Shown here in pieces: positions 35,570 to 45,522 of a stretch of DNA of 64,000 nt. This DNA comes from Erythrobacter sp. YT30 (GTDB taxonomy: Bacteria > Pseudomonadota > Alphaproteobacteria > Sphingomonadales > Sphingomonadaceae), in the NCBI RefSeq assembly GCF_001542875.1, contig NZ_LMAF01000002.1:581501-645500 (forward strand), in the 5' to 3' direction. The notes under the pieces are model-generated. The model was not told the origin of the DNA. It searched no databases and saw only the letters and a list, made by a program, of their open reading frames with translations. Position numbers and translations under genes: made by a program. How positions within the stretch are numbered: position 1 is the stretch's first letter; the number at the start of each line of letters is the position of its first letter.

Positions 35570-37531
35570 TTAGGCGCCCTGCGGTGCTTCATCGCCCTTT
35601 CCGCCAAAGCGTTTGCCTGCCTTGGGAATGGCAGAACCGTGCGATGGACGGCTTGCTATCGGGCCGACAGGCTGATCGGGACGATCAAGCTTGCCGGTTT
35701 CGAGCAGTGTTTTGATCTCATCGCCCGTCAGCGTCTCATATTCGAGCAGCGCCTGTGCAAGCAATTCCAGCTCGTCACCATACTTCTTCAAAAGATCTGT
35801 CGCACGCTTATGCGCGCCTTCGACAAGACCCTTGATTTCGGCATCGATCAGCTTGTTGGTTTCCGCCCCACCCATGGTGCGCGCAGTCTGGCCCATGCCA
35901 AGATAGCCTTCCTGGCTTTGCTCGTACTGTAGCGGACCAAGCTTGTCCGACATGCCCCATTTGGTGACCATATTGCGAGCAAGATCAGTCGCGTACTGGA
36001 TGTCTGACGAAGCGCCGGAGCTGACTTTATCGTGGCCGAAGATCAGCTCTTCAGCGACGCGGCCACCCATGCTGACCGAAAGGTTCGCATGCATTTTATC
36101 GCGATGGTAAGAATAGCTGTCCCGCTCAGGCAAACGCATAACCATACCCAAAGCGCGGCCGCGCGGGATGATCGTCGCCTTGTGAATAGGATCGGATGCT
36201 TCTTCGTGAACGGAGACAATTGCATGGCCAGCCTCATGATAGGCGGTCATCTTCTTCTCGTCCTCAGTCATGACCATTGATTTGCGCTCAGCGCCCATCA
36301 TGACCTTGTCCTTGGCATCTTCGAATTCCTGCATGGCAACAAGCCGTTTGTTACGGCGTGCGGCCAAGAGCGCCGCTTCGTTGACGAGGTTAGCAAGATC
36401 GGCGCCAGAGAAGCCCGGCGTGCCGCGCGCAATCGTACGCGGTTTCACATCGGGTGCCAGTGGCACTTTCTTCATGTGGACGCCAAGAATCTTTTCGCGC
36501 CCATCGATATCTGGGATCGGAACAACAACCTGACGGTCAAACCGGCCTGGACGAAGCAGCGCTGGATCAAGAACGTCAGGACGGTTGGTCGCCGCGATGA
36601 TGATGATGCCTTCGTTGGCTTCAAAACCGTCCATCTCAACCAGAAGCTGGTTCAATGTCTGCTCGCGTTCATCGTTCGAGTTACCAAGGCCGTGACCACG
36701 TGAGCGGCCTACAGCGTCAATCTCGTCGATGAAGACGATGCACGGCGCGTTTTTCTTGGCTTGCTCAAACATGTCGCGCACGCGGCTTGCGCCGACGCCC
36801 ACGAACATTTCAACGAAGTCGGAACCGGAGATGGTAAAGAATGGAACGCCCGCCTCACCGGCGATGGCGCGAGCCAAAAGAGTCTTACCCGTACCGGGCG
36901 AACCGACAAGCAACGCGCCTTTCGGAATCTGACCACCGAGTTTGGAGAAACGCTGCGGATCTTTCAGAAATTCAACGATCTCCTGAAGCTCTTCGCGCGC
37001 TTCATCAATGCCGGCGACATCTTCAAATGTGACGCGGCCCTGCCGCTCAGTGAGCATCTTGGCTTTCGACTTGCCAAAGCCCATGGCGCCGCCACCACCG
37101 CCTTTTTGAACCTGGCGCAGCGCAAAGAAGGCGATGCCCAGGATCAGAATGAATGGCAGCGAATTGATGAGAATATAGGCGAGCATGCTCATCTGCTCAC
37201 GCGGACGCCCCGTGAACTCGACGTTGTTTTCCTCAAGCAGGCCCGTCAGTTCCGTATCTGTTGGAACCGGGATCGTCTGGAACGGCTCGTCATTGGTGAG
37301 CGTGCCCGTGATGCGATCCTCGCCCAACTGCACATCCTTCACCCGACCTTCAGCGACAGCATCGCGGAATTCCGAATAACGGATTTCGGTGCCGGAAGAT
37401 TGGCCCGAATTGCTGAACAGCGACACAGCCAGCAACAGGGCGAGGAAAATGCCGCCCCAGATCATCAGCTGTTTGACCCAAGGGTTCTGTCCCTCGGGAG
37501 GTTGCTGGTTGGGATCGTTTTGTTCACTCAT
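35570..37531 (-). CDS. ftsH: ATP-dependent zinc metalloprotease FtsH
   Basis: 653 aa. Two membrane helices (about 22-40 and 115-135) enclose a small periplasmic domain. The AAA domain has Walker A GSPGTGKT (about 210), Walker B IVFIDEID, and the second region of homology [21 protein letters not shown]. The protease domain contains the zinc motif HEAGH. FtsH degrades misfolded membrane proteins and regulators such as LpxC and sigma-32. It looks monocistronic with a strong terminator. Confidence 0.97.
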   Translation of the reverse strand: MSEQNDPNQQPPEGQNPWVKQLMIWGGIFLALLLAVSLFSNSGQSSGTEIRYSEFRDAVAEGRVKDVQLGEDRITGTLTNDEPFQTIPVPTDTELTGLLEENNVEFTGRPREQMSMLAYILINSLPFILILGIAFFALRQVQKGGGGGAMGFGKSKAKMLTERQGRVTFEDVAGIDEAREELQEIVEFLKDPQRFSKLGGQIPKGALLVGSPGTGKTLLARAIAGEAGVPFFTISGSDFVEMFVGVGASRVRDMFEQAKKNAPCIVFIDEIDAVGRSRGHGLGNSNDEREQTLNQLLVEMDGFEANEGIIIIAATNRPDVLDPALLRPGRFDRQVVVPIPDIDGREKILGVHMKKVPLAPDVKPRTIARGTPGFSGADLANLVNEAALLAARRNKRLVAMQEFEDAKDKVMMGAERKSMVMTEDEKKMTAYHEAGHAIVSVHEEASDPIHKATIIPRGRALGMVMRLPERDSYSYHRDKMHANLSVSMGGRVAEELIFGHDKVSSGASSDIQYATDLARNMVTKWGMSDKLGPLQYEQSQEGYLGMGQTARTMGGAETNKLIDAEIKGLVEGAHKRATDLLKKYGDELELLAQALLEYETLTGDEIKTLLETGKLDRPDQPVGPIASRPSHGSAIPKAGKRFGGKGDEAPQGA

Positions 37532-37645
37532 CTGAGGTGATTCCTTTCTCGAGGAAACAATGTAGGATTGCCCGCGTGAATGGCAAGATAATGCGCGATG
37601 GGGCGATCCATGCTAATTTTCGAACAGGGTGATGCGAAAAATCGT

Positions 37646-38296
37646 TCAACGCACCCCGTAAGCCGCCACGAAAACCTCCACCGCTCCCGAAATTCGGCGC
37701 TTTCGCATTTCTGCAGATACGGGCGATCCGAACCGCCTTTCGAGGTCTCCCATGCCTTTGCACATTGAGACGAATTGTTCCGCGGCAAGGGCGGGATCAG
37801 CGATTTTGAGCTCGCCTGTCTCATCTGCGTGAGCGAGGAAATCGGCGAATGCGGCTTTCATCCGCCATGGGCCAGCCTTTAAAAATGCAAGGCCGATTTC
37901 TGGGTCATCCTGGGTTTCTGCCGCGATCCGGTGTTCAAATCGCATCATTTCCGGCCGCATGAGGAAATCAAACATTGCCTCCCCGATCGTGTTGAGACGT
38001 TCGCTTATTGTGCCGTTCGGCATGGCCTCCAACGAGAAATAGCCCCGCATTTTCTCGCATTCGACCTCGACGGCTTCATCGAACAAAGCGCGTTTGTTGC
38101 CGAAGTGATTGTAGACAGTGACTTTCGAAACGCCTGCGTCAGCCGCGACATGCTCGATTGCTGTCGATGCAAAGCCATGCTCGAAAAAATGGTGAGCGGC
38201 GGCATCGATGATGGCCTTGCGTTTGGCATCATCTGTTGGGCGCCCCAGTTTTTTTTCGGGCTCTTTAGTTTGTGTCTCGGAACTCATTTTCGACAT
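37646..38296 (-). CDS. TetR/AcrR-family transcriptional regulator
   Basis: About 216 aa. ATG at 38296 is the likely start; 38287 is also possible. The N-terminal HTH is typical: KAIIDAAAHHFFEHGFASTAIEHVAADAGVSKVTVYNHFGNKRALFDEAV. The C-terminal ligand domain resembles AefR-like regulators (FEHRIAAETQDDPEIG...). It is divergent from a four-gene export operon with tandem palindromes between them, so it is very probably the repressor of that operon, released by an exported or toxic compound (inference). Confidence 0.9.
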   Translation of the reverse strand: MSKMSSETQTKEPEKKLGRPTDDAKRKAIIDAAAHHFFEHGFASTAIEHVAADAGVSKVTVYNHFGNKRALFDEAVEVECEKMRGYFSLEAMPNGTISERLNTIGEAMFDFLMRPEMMRFEHRIAAETQDDPEIGLAFLKAGPWRMKAAFADFLAHADETGELKIADPALAAEQFVSMCKGMGDLERRFGSPVSAEMRKRRISGAVEVFVAAYGVR

Positions 38297-38310
38297 GACA
38301 GTTGACAAAG

Positions 38311-38344
38311 TGAACGGTGCCGTTCAATTGAACGCTACCGTACA
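38311..38344. promoter_or_regulatory. Tandem palindromic operator for the TetR-family regulator (putative)
   Basis: TGAACGGTGCCGTTCA (38311-38326) is a perfect 16-bp palindrome. A second copy TGAACGCTACCGTACA (38329-38344) starts exactly 18 bp later and matches 13 of 16 bases. Together they also create the palindrome CGTTCAATTGAACG (38321-38334). A TTGACA lies just before (38302-38307). Position between divergent tetR and exporter genes fits a shared operator. Confidence 0.6.
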
Positions 38345-38401
38345 AAAATATCGCTTTCCCCTCTCGCTTTCAACCCCGCTGCCATCACAAAGGTTCCCCC
38401 C

Positions 38402-39538
38402 GTGCTCTGGATTGCCATTCGAATGCTTACAGGAGACCGGCAGAAATTCTACGGTTTGCTGTTCGGCATTGCCTTTTCAACGCTGCTGATCACCCAGCAA
38501 TTGACGATCTTCGTCAACCTGATCGAACGCGGTGCGAGCGGCGTTTATAACGCGCCCGAAGCAGAAATCTGGGTGATGGACCCAGTGAGCCGGACGACAG
38601 ATGTGAAGTATGAAATGCCTTCGACCGCGCTCGACGAAGTGCGCTCAGTACAAGGTGTTGAATGGGCGGTCCCTCACCTGCGCGCCTCAGCTGCAGTGAG
38701 AACACGGACTGGCGATCTTGAATTTGTTGAGATTATCGGCGTCGATGATGCGACTCTCATCGGACTGCCTGAAAACCTGATCGAAGGATCAAAAGAGCTC
38801 CTTTCCCGGCCCGACACGGTGTTCATCGACGATGTCGGCGTCACCAATATGTTTGCCGATGGAGAGGACCCTGTTGGCCAGCAACTGGAATTGAACGATC
38901 AACGCGCCGTCATTCGCGGTGTGGCTGATTCCATCCCAAGCTTCACCAGCCAGGTGGTCCTCTTCACGAAGTATTCGTCCGCGCTCAACTATGTCCCCGA
39001 TACGCGGAACCGGCTTTCCTTCGTGCTCGCAGGCGTAGCAGAGGGCGAAACGGCTGAGGCTGTTGCACAGAGAATTGAAGATCAGACAGGCTACAAGGCC
39101 GAAACCCGCGGAGAGCTTGCTGATGCAGGCATCAACTTCATCATTGAGAATACCGGTATCCCATTGAATTTCGGGATCACCGTATTTCTCGGCTTCGTGG
39201 TAGGCGTCGCGATTGTCGGGCTAACTTTCAGCCTCTTCATCCGCGACAATATCAAGCAATTCGGCGCTTTGAAGGCGATTGGAGTCACCAATCGCAAAAT
39301 CGCCGGCATGGTCATGGTTCAGGCAACCATGGTCGGTTCCATCGGCTATGCGCTCGGCGTCATTGGAACAGTTCTGTTCATCCTTGGCTTCTCTGAAAAT
39401 CCCACATTCAAGGGCTTCTACATTCCGTGGCAGATCCCACTGGTCAGCCTCGTCGCCGTGATTGTCATTCTCGCGCTTACGGGCTGGGTCTCGCTGCGCA
39501 GCGTGATGAAAACCGAACCTGCGGCGGTGTTCAGATGA
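38402..39538 (+). CDS. ABC transporter permease, DevC/FtsX-like
   Basis: 378 aa, GTG start. One N-terminal membrane helix (LLFGIAFSTLLITQQLTIF) is followed by a periplasmic domain of about 220 residues and three C-terminal helices with the FtsX-type motif FGALKAIGVTNRKIAGMV. This is the plan of MacB/DevC type VII ABC subunits, which transmit force across the membrane rather than transport through it. First gene of an operon with ATPase, HlyD-type adaptor and outer-membrane factor, i.e. a tripartite exporter. Substrate unknown. Confidence 0.88.
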   Translation: MLWIAIRMLTGDRQKFYGLLFGIAFSTLLITQQLTIFVNLIERGASGVYNAPEAEIWVMDPVSRTTDVKYEMPSTALDEVRSVQGVEWAVPHLRASAAVRTRTGDLEFVEIIGVDDATLIGLPENLIEGSKELLSRPDTVFIDDVGVTNMFADGEDPVGQQLELNDQRAVIRGVADSIPSFTSQVVLFTKYSSALNYVPDTRNRLSFVLAGVAEGETAEAVAQRIEDQTGYKAETRGELADAGINFIIENTGIPLNFGITVFLGFVVGVAIVGLTFSLFIRDNIKQFGALKAIGVTNRKIAGMVMVQATMVGSIGYALGVIGTVLFILGFSENPTFKGFYIPWQIPLVSLVAVIVILALTGWVSLRSVMKTEPAAVFR

Positions 39539-40290
39539 ACGAGCAAGCCGAAATGGAAACGCCTGAGAACATCGACGCTTCGATCGAGGCTGAAGCCGCA
39601 ATAAGCGCGCGCGGCATCATCCGCGATTTTGAGACGGGCCAATCGACCATTCGCGTGCTTCATGGGATCGACGCCGATATCCGGTCTGGTGAGATGACAT
39701 ATGTCGTTGGCGAAAGCGGTTCGGGCAAGACGACGCTCATTTCCATCATGTGCGGTATCCTTTGGCCGACCGAGGGCGAGGTTAAGGTGTTTGGCACCGA
39801 TATCTACTCGCTCACTGATACCGAGCTCGTAAACTTCCGGCTCGAGAATATCGGTTTCATCTTTCAGCAGTACAATCTCATCCCCTCGATAGATGCAGCG
39901 GCCAATGCAGCAGTTCCGCTGATCGCAAAGGGAATGGATATCGAGCCTGCGCGCGAAAAATCGAAGCAATTGCTCGACGCCCTCAACATCGGCGACCAGG
40001 CCGAAAAATTGCCGAGCCAGCTTTCCGGCGGACAGCAACAACGCGTCGCGATCGCCCGCGCTCTGGTGCACGAACCGCGCCTTGTCGTTTGCGACGAACC
40101 GACCGCTGCGCTTGATGCCAGCTCAGGTCGCCGCGTAATGGATCTGCTGCGCGATGTCGCTGTGTCAGAAGACCGCGCCTGCATCATCGTTACCCACGAC
40201 AACCGCATCTTTGATCTCGCCGACCGTATCCTCGTGCTCGAGGACGGACGCGTCACCCACGACGGCAAAGAAATGCCCGAAGGCCACTAG
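39535..40290 (+). CDS. ABC transporter ATP-binding protein, MacB/DevA-like
   Basis: 251 aa. The ATG overlaps the permease stop by 4 nt. Walker A GESGSGKTT (about 60-68), Q-loop FIFQQYNLIP, signature LSGGQQQRVAIARAL, Walker B LVVCDEPTAALD and the H-loop IVTHD are intact. The ATPase subgroup matches FtsE/LolD/MacB partners. An N-terminal extension of about 30 acidic residues precedes the fold. It powers the export complex encoded by this operon. Confidence 0.92.
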   Translation: MNEQAEMETPENIDASIEAEAAISARGIIRDFETGQSTIRVLHGIDADIRSGEMTYVVGESGSGKTTLISIMCGILWPTEGEVKVFGTDIYSLTDTELVNFRLENIGFIFQQYNLIPSIDAAANAAVPLIAKGMDIEPAREKSKQLLDALNIGDQAEKLPSQLSGGQQQRVAIARALVHEPRLVVCDEPTAALDASSGRRVMDLLRDVAVSEDRACIIVTHDNRIFDLADRILVLEDGRVTHDGKEMPEGH

Positions 40291-40314
40291 GCCCGCATAA
40301 CGACAGAGGAAACT

Positions 40315-41331
40315 ATGGCTGTTCTGCCTTCCAATTTCAGCTTTTCGCGCAAGGTTCTGCCGATCATTGCCATTATCGGGCTGGTGATCGCCGTTATCTA
40401 TATCTTTGCGATCAAGCCTGATCGTTCGACCACTGAACCCGCGCAAGAGCCACCCAAGGCGACCGGCGCGCTTGCCAATTCCGCACGCGTCGCAGGGGTT
40501 GGCCTGGTTGAGCCTGCGAGCGAAATCATCGATATCGGCAGCGCGCTTTCCGGCCTCGTCACTGATCTTCGCGTCCGACCCGGTGACCGTGTAGAAAAAG
40601 GTCAGCCGCTGTTTCAGGTCGATGATCGCGCCGTAAGAGCGCAATTGGCGGAAGCGAACGCCGCTATCGCCGAAGCGCGCGCAGCCATTCAGGAAGCGCA
40701 AGCTGCCCGGACCACTGCACGCGAACAACTGGCGCTCTATCGCGATCTTGATGATCCAGCCGCTGTGAGCCGTTCCGAGGTGATCCGCGCAGAGGGCGAA
40801 GAAAACGCCGCCACAAGCCGTCTTGCGACAGCTCGCGCCCGGCTTAAGGCGGCGCAAGCAAGAGCGGGCAGCGCCCAAACCGATCTGGGAAGGCTGACCG
40901 TACGCGCGCCGATCACGGGCGAGATCCTCGCCGTGAATATCCGCCCAGGCGAATATGTGGCCACGCAAGGTGGTGGCGGTTCCAGTCCCTTTATCCAGAT
41001 GGGCGAAACGAACCCGCTTCATATCCGTGTCGATATTGATGAAAACGAGGCGGTGCGCGTAAAAATGGAAGCGCCCGCCATTGTCTCCCCGCGCGGCGCC
41101 GCTGATCGTCAGGTCGAAGCGAAATTCGTCCGTGCCGAACCGCTCGTCGTTCCCAAACGCCAGCTGACCAATAGTGCAGCTGAGCGCGTCGATGTGCGCG
41201 TTCTGCAGATTATCTATGAATTGCCGCAGAGTGATCTGTTCCGCGTAGGCCAGCAGGTCGATGCTTTCATCCCCGCTCGCGAAGCGGAAACCACCGCGCA
41301 AGACGGGAATGCACAAGAGGGAGGCGAATAG
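40315..41331 (+). CDS. HlyD/DevB-family periplasmic adaptor protein
   Basis: 338 aa. One N-terminal membrane anchor (VLPIIAIIGLVIAVIYIFAI) is followed by a lipoyl-like half (SALSGLVTDLRVRPGDRVEKGQPLF), a long alanine/glutamate-rich helical hairpin (about residues 105-195), the second half (LTVRAPITGEILAVNIRPGEYV) and a beta-barrel. It links the inner-membrane ABC pair to the outer-membrane factor encoded next. The gap to the next gene is 3 nt. Confidence 0.88.
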   Translation: MAVLPSNFSFSRKVLPIIAIIGLVIAVIYIFAIKPDRSTTEPAQEPPKATGALANSARVAGVGLVEPASEIIDIGSALSGLVTDLRVRPGDRVEKGQPLFQVDDRAVRAQLAEANAAIAEARAAIQEAQAARTTAREQLALYRDLDDPAAVSRSEVIRAEGEENAATSRLATARARLKAAQARAGSAQTDLGRLTVRAPITGEILAVNIRPGEYVATQGGGGSSPFIQMGETNPLHIRVDIDENEAVRVKMEAPAIVSPRGAADRQVEAKFVRAEPLVVPKRQLTNSAAERVDVRVLQIIYELPQSDLFRVGQQVDAFIPAREAETTAQDGNAQEGGE

Positions 41332-41334
41332 GCC

Positions 41335-42750
41335 ATGCGCGCGCTCCCTCTTCTTTTGCTGACCGTCAGCCTCAGCGCCTGCGTCGCAGGCCCTGCTCCG
41401 GAAATCGCGACGCCTGCGCCCGAACTTGGGCCTGAATTTCTATACCAACCCGAAGTACGAACCAGCGCATCGCTTGCCAGCCTGATGCCGAACAATGATC
41501 CTGCTTACGCAGCCTTGTCGCAGATCGCCCTCGCCGAGGCCCCCACTCTTGCCGAAGCAGCCGCACGGATCGAAGCTGCAAGGGCAGGTGCAAAAGGAGC
41601 AGGCGCAGCGCGTTTGCCCAACGTGACTGCGGATGGCTCCGTCACAGGTACGCGGATCAACCCCAACCAATTCGGCAGCGACAATCCCTTCGCGAGCCAG
41701 ATCGATACCGAGCAAGTCCAGTATGGAGCGAACATAGTTGCAAGCTGGGACGCTGACTTGTTTGGGCGGCTGAAGGCTCGCGAACGCGCGGCACTGGCGC
41801 GCGTCACTGCGGCTGAAGCATCGGCGCAGGCTGTGCGATTGGCGCTGCTTTCCGAAATAGCCGGAAGCGTTGTCGACTGGCGTACTCTTTCCGAAAGAGC
41901 CGCCGCATTGGAAGACGACGTCAAGGCCGCCGAGGCTCTCGCAGCACTTGCCAAAACGCGCGAAGATGCCGGACTTGCGCCTGGATTTGACCGCGTGCGA
42001 GCCGAAGCTGCCGCCAGCGGATCGCGCGTTCGGCTTAGCGTGCTTGATAGCGAGCGCGTGCGCATTGTCGGGAGGCTCGTGACGCTGACGGGGCAATCGG
42101 CTGCTGTCATCACCCAAGCTCTTAACACCAATGGTCCGGCGCTTGATCCGATGCCAGCGCCCGCTTCGCTGCCTTCAGAATTGCTGGCCAATCGTCCGGA
42201 TGTCGTCTCCGCAGCAAGCGAGTTAGCCGCAACCGACGCTGATCTCGCCGCTGCTGCACGCTCGCGCTTTCCGCAGCTTACCCTTTCTGCTGTGGTTGGG
42301 CTACTGGCATTCAGTGCCGGCGACTTTTTCAGCGAAGACTCCATAGTTGGTACGCTTGCAGCCGGCCTTGCCGGGCCAATTCTCGATTTCGGACGGATTG
42401 AGGCAGAAATCGATGGAGCAGCTGCCAACAAGAAACTCGCTTTCGCAAGCTATCGCGGGACCGTGTTTCAGGCATTGGGCGATGCGGAGGCCGCCTATGG
42501 CCTTGTCGCAGCGAGCGATCGCGAAGCTGAATTGTCGGTCAAGGAACGCGATGAATTGCAACGCGCTGCCGCTTTGGCCGACACGCGATATCGCGCTGGA
42601 CTAGCCAACTTTCTCGACGTGCTGGAAGCTCGCCGCGCAGCTGACGCCAGCGGAGAACGCGCAGCCGCAGCTCTCGGCAGAGCGATGCGAGCCCGGATCC
42701 TGTTGTGGCAAGCGCTGGGCGGCGATGCGCGTCCCGAGGAAACGGCCTAA
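41335..42750 (+). CDS. NodT-family outer-membrane efflux lipoprotein (TolC-like)
   Basis: 471 aa. A lipoprotein signal with lipobox LSAC (Cys16) fits NodT/OprM-type channels. The protein consists of two long helical repeats: [26 protein letters not shown] and [20 protein letters not shown] in the first, [21 protein letters not shown] in the second. It forms the outer-membrane exit of the tripartite exporter. Last gene of the operon; its stop overlaps that of the convergent MaoC gene by 4 nt, and no terminator is evident. Confidence 0.9.
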   Translation: MRALPLLLLTVSLSACVAGPAPEIATPAPELGPEFLYQPEVRTSASLASLMPNNDPAYAALSQIALAEAPTLAEAAARIEAARAGAKGAGAARLPNVTADGSVTGTRINPNQFGSDNPFASQIDTEQVQYGANIVASWDADLFGRLKARERAALARVTAAEASAQAVRLALLSEIAGSVVDWRTLSERAAALEDDVKAAEALAALAKTREDAGLAPGFDRVRAEAAASGSRVRLSVLDSERVRIVGRLVTLTGQSAAVITQALNTNGPALDPMPAPASLPSELLANRPDVVSAASELAATDADLAAAARSRFPQLTLSAVVGLLAFSAGDFFSEDSIVGTLAAGLAGPILDFGRIEAEIDGAAANKKLAFASYRGTVFQALGDAEAAYGLVAASDREAELSVKERDELQRAAALADTRYRAGLANFLDVLEARRAADASGERAAAALGRAMRARILLWQALGGDARPEETA

Positions 42751-43196
42751 CTCGACCTTTTGAGCAACGCCGATCTCTCGCATCGGCAAACCACTTCATC
42801 ACGCTGATTGAGCAATTCGTGTGTGAAGGTCACAATCCCCGCTTCCGGGCGAGATTTGCTTTCGCGAAGTCCAGTGACTTCAGATCGCGCTCGCAAAGTA
42901 TCACCGATAAAGACGGGCTTGGGCGTCACAACCCTATCAAAGCCCAGATTGGCCACCAGCGTGCCTAGCGTCGTGTCGCCCACGGATAACCCGACGAGCA
43001 GCGAAAACGTGAATGTTGAATTCACAAGGATCTGCCCAAACCCGCTCTCCTTGGCTGCCTCAACATCGAGATGCAGCGGCTGCGGATTGTGCGTCATGGT
43101 GGAGAACAGGAGATTATCCGTCTCGGTAACCGTGCGGCGGATGTCGTGCTCTAGCGTGTCACCGAGTGTCCACTCATTGAAATATTTTCCTGCCAT
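42747..43196 (-). CDS. MaoC-like hotdog dehydratase
   Basis: 149 aa. Hotdog fold with [21 protein letters not shown], where Asn-Pro-x-P-x-H is the R-hydratase-like active-site motif, and [25 protein letters not shown]. It probably hydrates an enoyl-CoA or mesaconyl-type thioester. It follows the CaiB-family gene after 5 nt on the same strand, so the two enzymes likely act in one branched-chain or methyl-branched acyl-CoA route (inference). Confidence 0.85.
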   Translation of the reverse strand: MAGKYFNEWTLGDTLEHDIRRTVTETDNLLFSTMTHNPQPLHLDVEAAKESGFGQILVNSTFTFSLLVGLSVGDTTLGTLVANLGFDRVVTPKPVFIGDTLRARSEVTGLRESKSRPEAGIVTFTHELLNQRDEVVCRCERSALLKRSS

Positions 43197-43201
43197 GTGC
43201 G

Positions 43202-44296
43202 TTACCCCTGCTTTGCCCAGGACGCGACCACTGATGCGCCGTCCTCGTCGCTTGATCTGACGGTTCCCGGTGTTCGGCTAAACCTTGGTGCAGGGGCGGT
43301 GTGCCATTCGCCGTCGTGTTCAACGAACAGCTCGCGTGCTTTCATATGGGGGTGGTCGCGGGCTTCCTCCAAGTCGAGGACTGGGGCAAAGCATGCGTCT
43401 GATCCTTCGAGCAATTCCACCCACTCATCGCGCGGTTTTGTCTTGAACAGGTCGGTGAGTTTCTCCGCGTAATCGTCCCAACTGGCGGGGTTCATTTGAC
43501 CCTCGGCAAGCTCTTCCGGCGCGCCGGCTTTGGCTAGAAATTCGGCGTAGAATTGGGGCTCAATCGCGCCGAGCGAGATTTCTTTGCCGTCTGCGCATTC
43601 AAAGCAGCGGTAGAAATGCGCTGCCCCGCCCAGCATCCCCTCGCCCCGGTCAGTGGTGAGGAAGGGTCGATTGCGGACGCCGAAGAAAAAGCTCATCAGG
43701 CTGGTCGCGCCATCGACAATCGCGGCATCAACGATCTGGCCTTTGCCCGAGCGCTCACGCTCATAAAGCGCGGCCATGATGCCGAAAGCGCAATACATGG
43801 ATCCGCCGCCGAAATCGCCGACAAGGTTTTGCGGCGGGATTGGCAACTCGCCTTTTGTGCCAACGGCTGAGAGCGCTCCGGTGAGCGCAATATAATTGAT
43901 GTCGTGCCCAGCCGCATGGGCAAGCGGGCCATCCTGTCCCCAGCCTGTCATCCGAGCATAGATGAGCCGAGGGTTGAGTTTGAGCAGCTCATCAGGGCCT
44001 AGGCCCAGCCGCTCCATAACGCCGGGGCGAAACCCTTCGAGCAGGACATCGGCTTTGCTCGCCGCATCGAGGCAGAAAGTTTTGCCCTCTTCGGATTTGA
44101 GATCAATGCCAGCGCGGTGGCGGGCGCGTTCCACAATAGGATTGTTTGACGGGGCTCCGGGTCGTTCGATGCGAACAACTTCGGCGCCAAGATCGGCAAG
44201 CAGCATTCCTACATGCGGGCCGGGTCCAATACCGCTGAATTCCAACACGCGAAGTCCTACAAGAGGTCCGGATTTTGAATTTTGTGGATCGGTCAT
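43202..44296 (-). CDS. CaiB/BaiF-family protein, alpha-methylacyl-CoA racemase-like
   Basis: 364 aa. The start [34 protein letters not shown] is that of AMACR enzymes, and the short length matches racemases rather than formyl-CoA transferases. Other family blocks are [32 protein letters not shown] and [12 protein letters not shown], which carry the catalytic His/Asp pair. It would epimerise 2-methylacyl-CoA thioesters. Forms a two-gene unit with the MaoC gene. Cytoplasmic. Confidence 0.88.
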   Translation of the reverse strand: MTDPQNSKSGPLVGLRVLEFSGIGPGPHVGMLLADLGAEVVRIERPGAPSNNPIVERARHRAGIDLKSEEGKTFCLDAASKADVLLEGFRPGVMERLGLGPDELLKLNPRLIYARMTGWGQDGPLAHAAGHDINYIALTGALSAVGTKGELPIPPQNLVGDFGGGSMYCAFGIMAALYERERSGKGQIVDAAIVDGATSLMSFFFGVRNRPFLTTDRGEGMLGGAAHFYRCFECADGKEISLGAIEPQFYAEFLAKAGAPEELAEGQMNPASWDDYAEKLTDLFKTKPRDEWVELLEGSDACFAPVLDLEEARDHPHMKARELFVEHDGEWHTAPAPRFSRTPGTVRSSDEDGASVVASWAKQG

Positions 44297-44446
44297 TTTT
44301 GGTGCGCCTTGGGCTTTTTCAGAATGTATTTGGTGACTTAAATTCGCTTGTGACGCGATGTATAGCGGCTGACAAGCCTTACCCCGCTGCGCAATTGACT
44401 AGGCCACAATTTGGCCCTTAGAGCCTTGTCGATCGGATTGTCAGAC

Positions 44447-44920
44447 ATGGGATCGGGATCTTTGAGAAAGCGTCCAAAACGCGTCTTGGCGGCTGCTTCT
44501 GGCGGTGGCCATTGGGAGCAGTTGATGCTTCTCGCCCCAGCTCTCGATGCATGCGATGTGCGTTTCGCGACCACGGATGCGGCCATGGCAGTACGGCACG
44601 GCAAGGAGGGTGCTGCGATCCTACCCGACTGCAATCAAAATACACCTGTCAGTGCCGCAAAATGCTCGTTTGTAGCCATGTTTCTAGTCTTTCGAAGCCG
44701 CCTCGATATCGTGATCTCGACAGGGGCCGCGCCCGGCTTCCTTTGCATTCTTTGGGGGCGAATTACAGGCGCGCGAACCCTGTGGATCGACAGCATCGCT
44801 AACGCTGAAGACTTGTTGATGTGCGGTAAGCTCTCAAAGCGCCTTGCCCATGAATGCCTCACTCAATGGGAGCATTTGAGCAAAGAGCCGCAACCCAAAT
44901 TTCGCGGGGCTATTTTGTGA
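44447..44920 (+). CDS. PssD/Alg14-like glycosyltransferase subunit
   Basis: 157 aa from the ATG at 44447; an upstream TTG is possible. The Rossmann-like start VLAAASGGGHWEQLMLL, the central DIVISTGAAPGFLCILWG and LWIDSIANAEDLLMCGKL follow Alg14/PssD/Cps14F proteins. These membrane-associated subunits pair with a PssE/Alg13-type catalytic partner to add a sugar to a lipid-linked precursor. The partner is encoded directly downstream with a 4-nt overlap. Confidence 0.85.
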   Translation: MGSGSLRKRPKRVLAAASGGGHWEQLMLLAPALDACDVRFATTDAAMAVRHGKEGAAILPDCNQNTPVSAAKCSFVAMFLVFRSRLDIVISTGAAPGFLCILWGRITGARTLWIDSIANAEDLLMCGKLSKRLAHECLTQWEHLSKEPQPKFRGAIL

Positions 44921-45399
44921 TCCTTGTCACGGTTGGGATGCAGCTCGGTTTTGATCGCTTGATCGAAGCGCTGGACCACATCGCTTCCACGCTGGAACAC
45001 GAAGTAATCGCGCAATCAGGTAACGGCAAATATGTGGCGCAGAACATGGAGCAGCACTCATCAATTGTGCCGCATGAATTTGAGGGGCTCATATCGAGTG
45101 CAGACCTCATCGTCAGTCACGCAGGGATCGGCTCGGTGTTGACAGCAGCGCGCCATGGCATCCCCATTGTCCTTTTCCCGCGGCGGGCAGATATGGGGGA
45201 GCACCGCAATGACAATCAATTGGCGACATGTCGGCAACTGCAAGGTCGACCCGGCATCCACATGGCTTTCGACGAAGCGGAATTGAGGAAAACCATAACA
45301 TTTGCTCTGAGCAATGAGCTGGTTCAAAATGCCCCGCCAAAGGGGGAGACCGGTCTTCAATATGCAGTGCGCAAGTTCGGCGAAAGCGGGCGATTGTAG
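44917..45399 (+). CDS. PssE/Alg13-like glycosyltransferase subunit
   Basis: 160 aa. The start is GTG at 44917, overlapping the pssD-type stop (GTGA). It begins MILVTVGMQLGFDRLI and contains the donor-sugar site SSADLIVSHAGIGSVLTAARHGIPIVLFPRRADMGEHRNDNQ, the C-terminal GT-B half typical of Alg13 and PssE. The two subunits together form one transferase, in other bacteria a glucuronosyl- or galactosyl-transferase of capsule or exopolysaccharide. The sugar used here is not known. Confidence 0.87.
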   Translation: MILVTVGMQLGFDRLIEALDHIASTLEHEVIAQSGNGKYVAQNMEQHSSIVPHEFEGLISSADLIVSHAGIGSVLTAARHGIPIVLFPRRADMGEHRNDNQLATCRQLQGRPGIHMAFDEAELRKTITFALSNELVQNAPPKGETGLQYAVRKFGESGRL

Positions 45400-45522
45400 A
45401 CCCCGTTCAATATGTAAAATCATTCTTCGAATTGCCGCCTGTGGGCAGATTTCATTCAAACCTAACGCCATATTAAGCTAGTCAGGTTAACGCACGCGGG
45501 TTTGAAGCTGAGTATTTGATGA

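Noticed and set aside
40165..41316. 383-codon open frame opposite the HlyD adaptor
   Set aside because: Antisense shadow of a strongly supported gene; biased composition and no family motifs.
41505..42431. 308-codon Ala/Ser-rich open frame opposite the NodT-type gene
   Set aside because: Low-complexity antisense translation without domains.
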